Below are positions 20,650-29,904 of a stretch of 64,000 bases of DNA, one piece after another. A program made the translations under genes and the position numbers. The notes under the pieces were generated by a model. The model saw nothing but the letters and a program-made list of their open reading frames with translations, was not told the DNA's origin and did no database searches. Source of the stretch: an uncultured Pseudomonadota bacterium (GTDB lineage: Bacteria > Myxococcota_A > UBA796 > GCA-2862545); assembly GCA_903861005.1 (NCBI GenBank), contig CAIOSP010000009.1:60692-124691 (forward strand). The letters run 5' to 3'. Every line of letters begins with the position of its first letter. The stretch's first letter is position 1.

Positions 20650-21452
20650 GGCAGCGCCCACGCGATGAAGAAGTTGCTGACCAGGATCAGCACCGACGCC
20701 ACCACCACCGACGACGTCGTCGCGTTGCCGACACCCTTGGCGCCGCCCGTCGTGTAGTAGCCCTTGTAGCAGGCGACCACGCCGATGATCGCGCCGAACA
20801 CCAGCGCCTTGAACAGGCCGGTCCAGATGTCGTCCCAGTCCACCCAGTCCTTGAGCCGAACCATGAACTCCGGGTAGCTCAGGTGCATGACGTAGACGCC
20901 GACGATGTAGCTGCCCAGGATGCCCACAAAGTCGAACACGGCGGTCAGCATGGGCAGCGAGATGAGCGCCGCCAGCAGCCGCGGCTTGACCAGGTAGTTC
21001 ACCGGATCCACCGCCATCGCGTCCAGCGCGTCGATCTGCTCGGTCACGCGCATGGTCCCGATCTCCGCGGCGATCGCCGAGCCCGCGCGGCCCGCGACCA
21101 GCAGCCCCGTCAACGTCGGCCCCAGCTCGCGGGTCAGCGCCACGCCGACGGTGCCACCGACCATGCCCTGCGCGCCGAACATCTTGAACGCGCGGTAGGA
21201 CTGCAGCGCGAACACGGCGCCAGTGAACGCCGCCGTCAGGAAGATGATGGGCAGCGACTGCACGCCGATGAAGTCGATCTGCTGCAGCGTCAGCCGAAGA
21301 CGCAGCGGCCGAAAGAAGAAGTTCGCGAAGCCGAGCGCGCCGATCCGCGCGGCACGGCCCACCTCCTCCACGCTGCCGCGCACCCCGCGCACGGCGCCCA
21401 CGATGGGGCGCCCGAGGGCCTCGATCACGGCGATGATGGGCGACCCAGTCAC
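20646..21452 (-). CDS. mlaE: ABC transporter permease, MlaE type
   Basis: A 268-residue inner-membrane permease of the MlaE/DUF140 family. It shows about five to six hydrophobic segments and the family signature ELGPTLTGLLVAGRAGSAIA followed by AEIGTMRVTEQIDALDAMAV. The N-terminus has an amphipathic elbow-like stretch before GVQSLPIIFLTAAFTGAVFA. It begins with GTG; no strong ribosome site is visible. It is the first gene of the operon, divergent from the FG-GAP lipoprotein gene across a 231-bp gap. MlaC and MlaB homologues are absent here, which fits a system whose MlaD reaches the outer membrane by itself. Confidence 0.95.
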   Translation of the reverse strand: MTGSPIIAVIEALGRPIVGAVRGVRGSVEEVGRAARIGALGFANFFFRPLRLRLTLQQIDFIGVQSLPIIFLTAAFTGAVFALQSYRAFKMFGAQGMVGGTVGVALTRELGPTLTGLLVAGRAGSAIAAEIGTMRVTEQIDALDAMAVDPVNYLVKPRLLAALISLPMLTAVFDFVGILGSYIVGVYVMHLSYPEFMVRLKDWVDWDDIWTGLFKALVFGAIIGVVACYKGYYTTGGAKGVGNATTSSVVVASVLILVSNFFIAWALP

Positions 21453-21683
21453 GTGGAGAGTTCAGCGCTCGTGGCAGAGTGAGAGGGCCGGCGCGACGTC
21501 GTGAAGACGCTCGTTCGCACCACCAGCCCGGCCCCGGGCCGGTCCACGCCGCCCCTAACGCGCCCGACGTTCCCGGAGCGCCCCGCCCCGAACTTTGCGC
21601 CGGCCGCGCCCACGGCCCACGCGGACGGTGCGGATCAGCCGCGAGACAGGCTAATCAGGGCTTGTCCCCCACCCCGGATTCCC

Positions 21684-23369
21684 GTGCATCGGCTCCCCCT
21701 CCTGCTGCTCGCCTCGCTTGGCGCCTGTGACGCGGTCGATGCCCCTGGGGACACCGACTCGAACAGCGACGCCGCGGTCGCAGACTCAGACACAGACGAC
21801 ACGGACAGCGCGACCGCCGACTCCGACTCCCCGGACACCGACGGCGGCGTAGGCGCCCGCTGGATCGCCGGGCCCCCGGTCCTCTGCGCGGACCCGTCCC
21901 AACGCATCAACCGCCCCTATTCCCTGCTCGACGGCGGGACCGAGTGGGCCGCCCAGCCGTTCAACGACGCGTCCGACAGCGTGTTCGTCGGCGGCGGCGT
22001 GGCGGTCGCGGACTTCACCGGCGACGGCCTGCTCGACGTCATGACCACCGCCGAGGACGATCGGTTCGGCTACTGGATCCAGGGGCCGGGCCTGACGTTC
22101 ACCCGCGGTTTGCTGCCGGTCACGCTGGAGCGCACTGCCGGCGTCACCGCGGTCGACGTGAACGCCGACGGCGACCTGGACGCGTTCGTCGGCGTGTTCA
22201 AGGGCCCAGACTTCCTGCTGATCAACGACGGCCACGGCGCCTTCACCGACGGCACCGCCGCCGCCGGGGTGGCTGGGCCCGACAACCGCCGCAGCATGTC
22301 ATCGAGCTGGGCGGACGTCGACCACGACGGCGACGTGGACGGCTTCGTCGCCGGGTACGGCCGCATCAACTCGCCCGATGGCATCCCGCCGGGCGACGGC
22401 TCGTCCATCTTCCTCAACCAGGGAAACGGCACCTTCGTCGATCAGGTGCCCGGCATGCCCGCGCCCAGCGCGCTGCACGAGGCCCACACCTTCTCAGGCG
22501 CGTTCATCGACGCCGACCGGGACGGCTGGCTCGACCTGTACCTGCTCAACGACTTCGGCTGGACCTGGCCCGCCACGCTCCTGCACAACGATCACGGCGT
22601 GTTCACGCCCACGGCGGACCTGGGCCTCGACTTCACCCGCGAGAACATGGGGCTCGGCATCGGCGACGTAAACGGCGACCTGATCCCCGACTTCCTCGTG
22701 GCGTCGTGGGAGGACAACGCCCTGTTCGTCAGCCGCGGCGCCGCCTGGTTCGACGAGAGCCGGTCCCGTGGCCTGCGGATGGACGCCTCGCGCGGCCAGG
22801 TGACCGGCTGGGGCGCCGACCTGTCCGACCTGGACAACGACGGCGACCTCGACGCCACCATCCTGTGCGGCTTCATCGCCGTCACCAGCAGCCACGAGAA
22901 CCCCGAGTCCCAGCCCGACGGCGTGTGGACCCAGCAGCCCGACGGCCGCTTCGTCGACGTGGGCCAGGCGTGGGGCCTCGACGACGAAGGCCGCCAGCGC
23001 GGCGAGGTGGTGGTCGACCTGGACCGCAACGGCTTCCTGGACGTGGTGCGCGCCGACCTGCGCGGCCCCACCGAGATCTTCATGGGCGCCTGCGACGACA
23101 GCGCCTGGCTGGAGCTCACGCTGCGCGAGCAAGGCCCCAACCCCTTCGCGCTCGGCGCCGAGGTGATCGTCCACGACGGCGATCAGGCCTGGATCCGCGA
23201 CGTGCACGCCGGCGGCACCAGCTACGGCTCAGCGGGCCCGCCCGAGGTCCACTTCGGCCTGGGCGACCGGGACGCCGTCGACTCTGTCGAGGTCCGCTGG
23301 CCCGACGGCGTCGTCGAGACTTGGACCGACGTCCCCACCCGCCGCCGCGTCACCGTGGAGCGTCGATGA
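21684..23369 (+). CDS. FG-GAP/VCBS-repeat lipoprotein with UnbV-like C-terminus
   Basis: A 561-residue predicted lipoprotein. I chose a GTG that opens the signal peptide VHRLPLLLLASLGAC (lipobox LGAC, Cys15); the frame is open further upstream without a signal. An Asp/Thr/Ser-rich linker follows (about 20-55). The body holds about six FG-GAP/VCBS units with calcium-loop motifs such as DFTGDGLLDV, DVNADGDLDAFVG, DVDHDGDVDGF, DADRDGWLDLY and DLDNDGDLDA. These usually fold into a beta-propeller. The C-terminus matches the ASPIC/UnbV pattern (GAEVIVHDGDQAWIRDVHAG, YGSAGPPEVHFGLGD, VEVRWPDGVVETW). It is probably on the cell surface; ligand unknown. The stop overlaps the next start (ATGA). Confidence 0.85.
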   Translation: MHRLPLLLLASLGACDAVDAPGDTDSNSDAAVADSDTDDTDSATADSDSPDTDGGVGARWIAGPPVLCADPSQRINRPYSLLDGGTEWAAQPFNDASDSVFVGGGVAVADFTGDGLLDVMTTAEDDRFGYWIQGPGLTFTRGLLPVTLERTAGVTAVDVNADGDLDAFVGVFKGPDFLLINDGHGAFTDGTAAAGVAGPDNRRSMSSSWADVDHDGDVDGFVAGYGRINSPDGIPPGDGSSIFLNQGNGTFVDQVPGMPAPSALHEAHTFSGAFIDADRDGWLDLYLLNDFGWTWPATLLHNDHGVFTPTADLGLDFTRENMGLGIGDVNGDLIPDFLVASWEDNALFVSRGAAWFDESRSRGLRMDASRGQVTGWGADLSDLDNDGDLDATILCGFIAVTSSHENPESQPDGVWTQQPDGRFVDVGQAWGLDDEGRQRGEVVVDLDRNGFLDVVRADLRGPTEIFMGACDDSAWLELTLREQGPNPFALGAEVIVHDGDQAWIRDVHAGGTSYGSAGPPEVHFGLGDRDAVDSVEVRWPDGVVETWTDVPTRRRVTVERR

Positions 23370-24331
23370 GACTGCCCCTGCTCGTCCTGCCGCTCCTGTC
23401 GGGCTGCTTCCTGCTGCCGCTGCCGGGCAAGCTCCCTCCGCTCGACCGCGACACGGACCTCACCGCCGACACGGACGCGAACGTCCCCGACACCGACGCG
23501 CCGTCCGACGACGACGGCGGCCCCACCGGCGGCGGCGACACCGACGTGGCCATCGACACCGACCCCGCCCCCGACACCGTCTGCTACATCGGCCCGCTGC
23601 GCGACCGCGCGGCGTGCTTCCCGGTGGTGCCCAAGGGCGCGTGGGGCGCGGACTGGGACTGGCCCGCGTCGAGCGACGCCCAGTACCTCTCGCCCACCCA
23701 CTTCCTCGACCTGGACGCGATCGCCGCCGACGCCGACCTCGCGCCCAACTTCGTGCTCGCAGAATTCGCCGCCGCCTACAAGGGCCAATGGGCGGTGGTT
23801 GCGCCCAAGCTCGTCGAGCACCTGCAAGACGTCCGCGACGCGCTCGGCGGGCCGTTGACGGTGACGTCGGGCTTTCGAAACCCCGCCTACAACGCGGGCG
23901 TCGGCGGCGTGGAGTTCTCGCGCCACATCTACGGTGACGGCGTCGATCTGGACACCAACGCGACCGATCTGAACGGCCTGGCCGACGCCTGCACGGGCGA
24001 GTCCGCCGACTACATCGGCTACTACGCCGACCACATCCACTGCGACTGGCGAGACGACGCGCTGGAGCCCGCGTTCTTTGGCGCGGCGGGGCCGATCGTC
24101 GTCGCGCATCGCCCCGAGCCCCGCTTCGCCGCCGAGCTGATCACGGGCGACGTGTGGACCACCACCGCGTCTGGCTGGGACGAGGGCGAGCCGCTGCGCG
24201 AGTGGACCGCCGAGGACGCCGACGGCGTCGTGCTGCTCACCGCCCGCGGCGACACGTTCACTCCGCCGCCCGGCACGGCCCGCGTGACCGTCGTGGTGGG
24301 CCGCGAGATCCGCCTGAGCGACGCACCCTAG
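23366..24331 (+). CDS. M15-family peptidase-like lipoprotein
   Basis: A 321-residue predicted lipoprotein with signal [14 protein letters not shown] (lipobox, Cys14). A DTD-rich linker runs from about 28 to 72 ([20 protein letters not shown]). The C-terminal half has a D-Ala-D-Ala carboxypeptidase-like fold: [20 protein letters not shown], the zinc motif [12 protein letters not shown] (HxxxxxxD) and ADHIHCDW with the third His ligand. M15 enzymes cut peptidoglycan peptides. The conserved Zn ligands suggest it is active, but the tail of about 95 residues is unassigned. The 4-nt overlap with the FG-GAP lipoprotein implies joint function. Its stop TAG shares CTAG with the convergent xerD stop. 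Confidence 0.82.
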   Translation: MRLPLLVLPLLSGCFLLPLPGKLPPLDRDTDLTADTDANVPDTDAPSDDDGGPTGGGDTDVAIDTDPAPDTVCYIGPLRDRAACFPVVPKGAWGADWDWPASSDAQYLSPTHFLDLDAIAADADLAPNFVLAEFAAAYKGQWAVVAPKLVEHLQDVRDALGGPLTVTSGFRNPAYNAGVGGVEFSRHIYGDGVDLDTNATDLNGLADACTGESADYIGYYADHIHCDWRDDALEPAFFGAAGPIVVAHRPEPRFAAELITGDVWTTTASGWDEGEPLREWTAEDADGVVLLTARGDTFTPPPGTARVTVVVGREIRLSDAP

Positions 24332-25221
24332 CGCTTGCCCCGCGGGTGGAACTCCGCGTGGATCGACTTGAGCCGCTCGCGCGCGACGTGCGTGTAGATC
24401 TGAGTCGTCGTGATGTCCGAGTGCCCGAGCATCGCCTGGAGCGCGCGCAAGTCGGCGCCGTTCGCCAGCAGGTGCGTCGCGAAGCTGTGGCGCAGCACAT
24501 GCGGTGAGACCTTGCCGTCGATCCCCGCCAGCCGCGCGTAGCGGACCAGCCGCTCCCACAGGTTCTGCCGGGTCATCGCCTTGCCGTGGCGCGTGAGGAA
24601 CATCGCCTCGGCGCGGCCGGTGGGGTCGAACGCGGTGCGGCCGTCGCGAAGCCAGCGCAGCACCCAGCTCGCCGCCACCTCGCCGATCGGGATCAGCCGC
24701 TCCTTGCTCCCCTTGCCGCGCACCAGCACCAGGCCCACGTCCGCGCGCACCTGATGGGCCGGCACGTTCACCAGCTCCGACACGCGCAGGCCCGCGCTGT
24801 AGGCGAGCTGGATCATCGCGCGGTCGCGCAGGCCGAGCACCGTGCCCGGGTCAGGCGCCGCCAGCAGCGCCTCGATCTGATCGGCGCGCAGCACCACCGG
24901 CAGAGGCGCTGGGAAGCGCGGCGCGTCCACGATCGTCGTCGGGTCGGCCTCGATGTGGTGCTCGGCGACCAGGAAGCGGAACAGCTGCCGCATCGACGAG
25001 CGCGCCCGCGCGATCGAGCGCAGCCCCAGACCCTCCGCCATCAGGTCGCCCATGTGCGCCGACAGGTGCGCCGCCGTCACGTCGCCGGGCGACGACACGC
25101 CCCGCTCCTTCAGCCACGCCGCGAAGCGCGAGGCGTCGTGCTGGTAGGCCGCGATGGTGTGCTCACTCCGCCCCTTCTCCACGCGCAGCCAATAGAGGAA
25201 GCCCTCGATGGCCGCGTCCAT
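24328..25221 (-). CDS. xerD: Tyrosine recombinase XerC/XerD
   Basis: Resolves chromosome dimers at dif. The 297-residue length is typical. The N-terminal SAM-like DNA-binding domain ([19 protein letters not shown]) is followed by the catalytic domain with all active residues: Arg146 ([14 protein letters not shown]), Lys in [14 protein letters not shown], His241 and Arg244 ([14 protein letters not shown]), His267 ([13 protein letters not shown]) and Tyr276 ([10 protein letters not shown]). It overlaps the mutS stop by one base (TGATG), making a mutS-xerD unit. Housekeeping context, not an integrase of a mobile element. XerC versus XerD cannot be settled by eye; XerD is preferred from length and the motif style. 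Confidence 0.93.
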   Translation of the reverse strand: MDAAIEGFLYWLRVEKGRSEHTIAAYQHDASRFAAWLKERGVSSPGDVTAAHLSAHMGDLMAEGLGLRSIARARSSMRQLFRFLVAEHHIEADPTTIVDAPRFPAPLPVVLRADQIEALLAAPDPGTVLGLRDRAMIQLAYSAGLRVSELVNVPAHQVRADVGLVLVRGKGSKERLIPIGEVAASWVLRWLRDGRTAFDPTGRAEAMFLTRHGKAMTRQNLWERLVRYARLAGIDGKVSPHVLRHSFATHLLANGADLRALQAMLGHSDITTTQIYTHVARERLKSIHAEFHPRGKR

Positions 25222-27806
25222 CAGAGCAGGCCCTTCAGCCGGTAGAGCAGGTCGTGCGCCTCGCGCGGCGAGAGCGCGTCGGGGTTGAGGTCGTGCAGCG
25301 CGTCACGGAGCGCGTCGGGTGCGGCCTCCTCGACCACCACGGTCGCCCCGGCCACCGGCGCCATGCCAAACAGCGAGAGCTGCGCGTGCTCGTTGCGCGG
25401 CGCATGCTTCTCAAAGTGCGCGAGCAGCGACTGCGCGCGGCGGATCACCGGCCGAGGCACGCCCGCCAGGCGCGCGCACTGGATGCCGTAGGACCGGCTG
25501 GCCCCGCCCTCCACCAGCTGGCGGAGGAACAGGATCTTCTCACCCCACTCGCTCACCGCGATGCTCTGGTTCACCACGATCGGGCGCGTGTCCGCGAGCT
25601 CGCACAGCTCGTGGTAGTGCGTCGCGAACATGGCGCGGCAGCCGACGCGATCGACCAAATCTTCGGCCACCGCCCAGGCGATCGACAGGCCGTCGTAGGT
25701 GGACGTGCCGCGGCCGATCTCGTCGAGGATCACCACGCTGCGCGCGGTCGCGCCGTGCAGGATCGCCGCCGTCTCCGCCATCTCCACCATGAACGTGGAC
25801 TGGCCGCGCGACAGATCGTCCGACGCGCCCACGCGCGTGAAGATGCGATCCGCCACGCCCACCGTCGCCGAGTCGGCGGGCACGTAGCTGCCGATCTGCG
25901 CGAGCAGCGTGATGAGCGCCACCTGCCGCAGCACGGTCGACTTGCCCGCCATGTTCGGGCCCGTCAGCACGATCATGCGCCGGGTCGCGGCGTCGAGCGA
26001 CACGTCGTTGGGCACAAAGCGCTCCTCGTCGAGCGAGGCCTCCACCACCGGGTGACGGCTGCCGCGCAGCGTCAGCACCGGCTCGTCGACCACCGTCGGG
26101 CGGCACCAGCGGCTGGACTCAGCCACGTCGGCCAGCGCGACCAGCACGTCGACCGCGGCGAGCGCGCGCGCGATCCCCTGAAGCCTGCCGATCGCCAGCG
26201 CCACGCGCTCGCGCAGCTGGATGAACAGCGCCTGCTCCAGCTTCTTGCGGCGCTCGTCGGCGCCCAGGACCTTCTCCTCCAGCTCCTTGAGCTCCAGCGT
26301 GAAGTAGCGCTCGGCGTTGGCCAGCGTCTGCTTGCGGATGAAGCGGTCGGGCACGCGGTGCAGGTGCGAGCGCGTGATCTCGATGTAGTAGCCGAACACG
26401 CTGGTGTGGCGGATCTTGAGCGACGTGATGCCAGTCGCCTCGCGCTCGCGCTCCTCCACCTTGCGGATCACGCCCAGGCCCTCGGCGGCGAGCATCGACA
26501 GCTCGTCGAGCTCGGCGTGCGCGCCCGCGCGGATCAGGCCGCCCTCGGTCAGGGCGAGCGGCGGATCCTCGGCCAGCCAGGTCGTGAGGTCGTCGAGCAC
26601 GTCCTGCGCTCGGTCGCCGGGGATCAGCGCCCCCACCGACGGAACGTCCGCCAGCGCCGCCACGATCTCCGGTAGCGACTCCAGCGTGCGCTTGAGGCCG
26701 AGCAGGTCGCGCGCGTGCGCCGACTGCTGCGCGACGCGCGCCGTGATGCGCTCCACGTCCGACACCTTGGACAGCGCCCGCGCCACCGTCTCGCGCACGT
26801 CGGGACGTTCGAGGAGCGCTGCGATCGCCTCCTGACGCGCGCCGATCGCGCGCAGGTCGAGCAGCGGGAAGCTCAGCCACTCGCGCAGCAGCCTCGAGCC
26901 CATCGCCGAGCGCGCCTTGTCGAGCAGCCCGAGCAGGCTGCCAGACCGCCCGCCGTCGCGCATCGAGCGCACGATCTCCAGGTTGCGGCGCGTGGCGTCG
27001 TCGATCACCAGGAAGGATCCGGGCCGCCAGGTGCGGATGCGCTGCACGTTGCCCAGCCGGTCCACCAAGCGCTGCCGCGCGTAGCGCACCACCGCGCCCG
27101 CCGCGCGCACGCCCGCCTCGTCGCGCCGCACACCAAAGCCGGCCAAGTCAGCCACGCCGAGCAGCGTCTCCAGCTCGCGCCGCGCCTCGCTTGGCTCCCA
27201 CGCGCCCGCCTCGACCTCGCTCACCAGCGTGCGGTGGCGCTCCAGCGTCGCGCGGATCGCCGCGTCGTCGTCCGGCGCCAGCTTGGGACCGAGCAGCGCC
27301 TCCTTGGGCTCCAGCCGGTGTAGCTCGCCGAGCAGCGCCGCCAGATCGTCCACGCTCGTCAGGCGCAGGTCGCCGGTCGAGACCTCCAGCGCCGCCAGGC
27401 CAAAGCCCTTCGACGTGGCGACCACGCCGACCAGCCAGCTCGGCTCACGCGCGGCGAGCGAGGACGGGTCGAGCACGACGCCCGGCGTGACCACGCGCAC
27501 CACCTCGCGGCGCACCAGCCCCTTGGCCGTCGCCGGGTCCTCCACCTGATCGGCGATCGCGATGCGGTAGCCCGCGTCGACCATGCGCTGGATGTACCCG
27601 GCGGCCGCGTGGTGCGGGACGCCCGCCATCGGCACCGGGTCTGGGTCGTTCTTGTTGCGCGACGTGAGCGTGAGCTCGAGCACGCGCGCGGTGATCACGG
27701 CGTCCTCGAAGAAGGTCTCGTAGAAGTCGCCCATCCGGTAGAACAGGATGGCGTCGGGGTTCTGGCGCTTGAGCGCCATGAACTGGTCGAACATCGGCGT
27801 GCTCAC
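25221..27806 (-). CDS. mutS: DNA mismatch repair protein MutS
   Basis: Recognises base mismatches and recruits MutL. It has 861 residues. The N-terminal mismatch-reading motif is [17 protein letters not shown] (Phe-X-Glu). Connector and lever domains follow, then the ATPase with Walker [21 protein letters not shown] and Walker [21 protein letters not shown]. Further motifs are [12 protein letters not shown] and the C-terminal dimerisation helix region. The start is a GTG inside the rsmB stop (GTGA), with [16 protein letters not shown] matching the usual N-terminus. rsmB-mutS-xerD overlap one another, so they are surely cotranscribed. The partner mutL lies 20 kb away in a different operon. Confidence 0.97.
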   Translation of the reverse strand: MSTPMFDQFMALKRQNPDAILFYRMGDFYETFFEDAVITARVLELTLTSRNKNDPDPVPMAGVPHHAAAGYIQRMVDAGYRIAIADQVEDPATAKGLVRREVVRVVTPGVVLDPSSLAAREPSWLVGVVATSKGFGLAALEVSTGDLRLTSVDDLAALLGELHRLEPKEALLGPKLAPDDDAAIRATLERHRTLVSEVEAGAWEPSEARRELETLLGVADLAGFGVRRDEAGVRAAGAVVRYARQRLVDRLGNVQRIRTWRPGSFLVIDDATRRNLEIVRSMRDGGRSGSLLGLLDKARSAMGSRLLREWLSFPLLDLRAIGARQEAIAALLERPDVRETVARALSKVSDVERITARVAQQSAHARDLLGLKRTLESLPEIVAALADVPSVGALIPGDRAQDVLDDLTTWLAEDPPLALTEGGLIRAGAHAELDELSMLAAEGLGVIRKVEEREREATGITSLKIRHTSVFGYYIEITRSHLHRVPDRFIRKQTLANAERYFTLELKELEEKVLGADERRKKLEQALFIQLRERVALAIGRLQGIARALAAVDVLVALADVAESSRWCRPTVVDEPVLTLRGSRHPVVEASLDEERFVPNDVSLDAATRRMIVLTGPNMAGKSTVLRQVALITLLAQIGSYVPADSATVGVADRIFTRVGASDDLSRGQSTFMVEMAETAAILHGATARSVVILDEIGRGTSTYDGLSIAWAVAEDLVDRVGCRAMFATHYHELCELADTRPIVVNQSIAVSEWGEKILFLRQLVEGGASRSYGIQCARLAGVPRPVIRRAQSLLAHFEKHAPRNEHAQLSLFGMAPVAGATVVVEEAAPDALRDALHDLNPDALSPREAHDLLYRLKGLL

Positions 27807-29074
27807 CGACGCACCATCCGCGCGCCGTAGAACGCGTCTTCGCCGTTCTCCGGGGGCGCCGTGCCGCGCTCCAGCTCCAGGCTGAACTCCGGGTGCTTGG
27901 CCAGGAACTCCTTCACGATCGCGGGCCCCTCTTCCGGCTCAGCGCTGCACACGACGTAGACCAGGTGGCCGCCGATGTTCACGTGGTCCCACACGTTCTC
28001 GAGGATCGCGCCCTGGCGGACCGCCGCCTTGGACGGGTCCATCGGCGCGCGGCGCCAGCGGATCTCGGGCCGACGGCGGACGGTGCCCAGGCCGGTGCAC
28101 GGGGCGTCGACCAGCACGCAGTCGAAGTTGCCGAGCCCGCGGTGCGGCCCCTCCATCCAGTCGTGCGTGTAGATCTTGATCGCGACCTTGAGCCGCTCCG
28201 CCGAGTTCACGACGTGCTTGAGCCGCGACGCCGACTGATCACAGGCCGTCACGCTCGCGCCACGCGCCGCGAGCCGCATGGTCTTTCCGCCGGGTGCGGC
28301 GCACGCGTCGAGCACGGTCTTGGCGGACTCGGGGACCAGGTCGCACATCCACGCGCTGGCCGCGTCCTGGATCCACAGCTTGCCGTCCGTCCAGCCCGGC
28401 AACTCCTCCACCCGGCCGACGCGCCCCTCCATGCGGAGCACGTTGAACACGGGCTCGCCCTGAATCTCCACCGCCTCGTTGCCAAAGCCCGCCGCGGTCA
28501 GCTCGGCCGACAGCGCGTCCACGTCGTCGCGCGCCACCACGAACAGCGGCGGCGGCTGGCCGTTCGCGAGGCACCACGCCTCCGTCTTCTCCTTGCCGTA
28601 GCGGGCGTCCCAGCGCGCCACCAGCCAGGCCGGATGGTCGAGCGCGTCGGAGCGCGACAGGTCCTGCGCGGCCTCGGCGCGGCGCAGCACCGCGTTCACC
28701 AGCCCGGACGCCTTGCCCATGCCCAGCGCGCGCACGATCTCCACGCCCTGATCGACCGACGCGTGCACCGGCGTGCGCATGGCGATGCGCTCGTAGACGC
28801 CCGCGCGCAGCGTGGCCCGCACGGCCTCGTCCAGCGACTCGATCGGCTGCCGCAGCCAGGGCCGCAGCGCCGCGTCGATCTGCCCGCGGTGCCGCAGCAC
28901 GCCGAACGCGATGTTCCAGCCCAGCGCCCGGTCCTGGCCCTCTGGCGGCAGCATGTCTGCCAGCGCGTCCTCGACGTGGGCGCCCTGCTCCACCGCGATC
29001 AGCGCCTTCACCGCGCCGACCCGGCCCAAATTCGCTCGTCCACCACCCACAGCCGCTTCTTCGGTCACGGACAC
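27803..29074 (-). CDS. rsmB: 16S rRNA cytosine-C5 methyltransferase, RsmB/Sun family
   Basis: Methylates a cytosine (C967 in E. coli) of 16S rRNA using SAM. The 423 residues contain an N-terminal NusB-like helical domain (to about 135) and a Rossmann methyltransferase domain. Motif I is VLDACAAPGGKTMRLAA, the motif IV cysteine is in VLVDAPCTGLGTVRRRPEIR, and the catalytic cysteine of motif VI is in LVYVVCSAEPEEGPAIVKEF. Both cysteines needed by this family are present. Start is GTG (29074). The stop overlaps the mutS start. A strong stem-loop lies upstream, between this gene and the peroxiredoxin gene. Confidence 0.93.
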   Translation of the reverse strand: MSVTEEAAVGGGRANLGRVGAVKALIAVEQGAHVEDALADMLPPEGQDRALGWNIAFGVLRHRGQIDAALRPWLRQPIESLDEAVRATLRAGVYERIAMRTPVHASVDQGVEIVRALGMGKASGLVNAVLRRAEAAQDLSRSDALDHPAWLVARWDARYGKEKTEAWCLANGQPPPLFVVARDDVDALSAELTAAGFGNEAVEIQGEPVFNVLRMEGRVGRVEELPGWTDGKLWIQDAASAWMCDLVPESAKTVLDACAAPGGKTMRLAARGASVTACDQSASRLKHVVNSAERLKVAIKIYTHDWMEGPHRGLGNFDCVLVDAPCTGLGTVRRRPEIRWRRAPMDPSKAAVRQGAILENVWDHVNIGGHLVYVVCSAEPEEGPAIVKEFLAKHPEFSLELERGTAPPENGEDAFYGARMVRR

Positions 29075-29106
29075 GTTCGCTCTACGCCACGCGGCGATCC
29101 AAGGTT

Positions 29107-29142
29107 CGTGGACCCAGGCGCGAGGCCGCGCGGGGGTCCACG
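29107..29142. other. Strong stem-loop between peroxiredoxin gene and rsmB
   Basis: A two-part hairpin: an outer stem CGTGGACCC (29107-29115) with GGGTCCACG (29134-29142) and an inner stem GCGCG/CGCGC around a 4-nt AGGC loop. On the minus strand it follows the peroxiredoxin stop by about 47 nt and precedes rsmB by about 33 nt. There is no U tract, so it may be an mRNA-stability or attenuating element, not a standard terminator. Confidence 0.5.
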
Positions 29143-29188
29143 CGCCACGTAAGGATCGGCACGTCCCGAGGCAAGGCCGCCGAGCAGC

Positions 29189-29767
29189 CTACTTCTTGGA
29201 CGCGGCCAGGATGGTGGCCGCGTGCTCGCGCGGGTTCACGTCCAGCCACAGCGCCTTGATCTTGCCGTCCACGCCGATCAGGAAGGACTGACGGGCCGCG
29301 TAGGTGCCGTGCACGGGCACGTGGAAGGCCCCCGCCACCTTGCCCTTGGTGTCGACCACCAACGGGAATGGCAGCGACTGGCTCGCGATGAACGACTTGT
29401 GGCTCTCGGCGTCCTGGCCGGACACGCCGAACACCGTCAGGCCCGCCGCCTGGATGTCCGCCCAGCCGTCGCGCAGGCCCTGGGCCTCCATGGTGCAGCC
29501 CGGCGTGTTGTCCGCCGGGTAGAAGTAGACGAGGACCTGCTTGCCCAGGAGCGACTTGAGCTCGACCGTGGTGCCGTCCTGCAGCTCCAGCGCGACGTCG
29601 GGGGCGGCGTCGCCGACGTTGAGCGGCGCGGTCGGGTCCGGGGTCGCGGCGACGGCGGGGGCGGTCGCGGCGGTCGCGATCTCCGGCGGGGTCGACGCGG
29701 TGGCCGGGGCGGGCGTGCTGCAGGCGACGGTCAGGGCGAGGGTCAGGACGATCGGATCGAGACGCAT
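29189..29767 (-). CDS. Bcp/PrxQ-like peroxiredoxin lipoprotein, one-Cys type
   Basis: A thiol peroxidase of the AhpC/TSA superfamily, 192 residues. The N-terminus is a lipoprotein-like signal (MRLDPIVLTLALTVAC, Cys16) followed by an Ala/Pro/Thr linker to about 48. The thioredoxin-fold part has YFYPADNTPGCTMEAQGLRD with peroxidatic Cys91. In Bcp the resolving Cys usually comes five residues later; here that site is Gln96, so a one-Cys mechanism with an external reductant is expected. The ATG at 29767 is preferred over upstream in-frame starts because it begins the signal. It would act in the periplasm or at the outer membrane. Confidence 0.88.
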   Translation of the reverse strand: MRLDPIVLTLALTVACSTPAPATASTPPEIATAATAPAVAATPDPTAPLNVGDAAPDVALELQDGTTVELKSLLGKQVLVYFYPADNTPGCTMEAQGLRDGWADIQAAGLTVFGVSGQDAESHKSFIASQSLPFPLVVDTKGKVAGAFHVPVHGTYAARQSFLIGVDGKIKALWLDVNPREHAATILAASKK

Positions 29768-29904
29768 GGGAGGCTCCGGGAGAGGGCGGAGTATGCGCTG
29801 GTTGGGGCGGGAGTGCCGGTTTGTGCGGGGGAGTGCGACAGATCGGGACGGGTGGGACTGGAGGCGATTTCCAACCGAGCTCTTCGAACCCGGATCCACA
29901 TCGC

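Noticed and set aside
21453-21683. An N-terminal extension of the FG-GAP protein from 21501
   Set aside because: The extra 61 residues are low-complexity and would bury the lipoprotein signal; the GTG at 21684 starts exactly at it.
24328-25221. Tyrosine recombinase as a sign of a mobile element
   Set aside because: Length, motifs and overlap with mutS mark it as a housekeeping Xer recombinase. No att repeats, tRNA junction or phage genes were seen.
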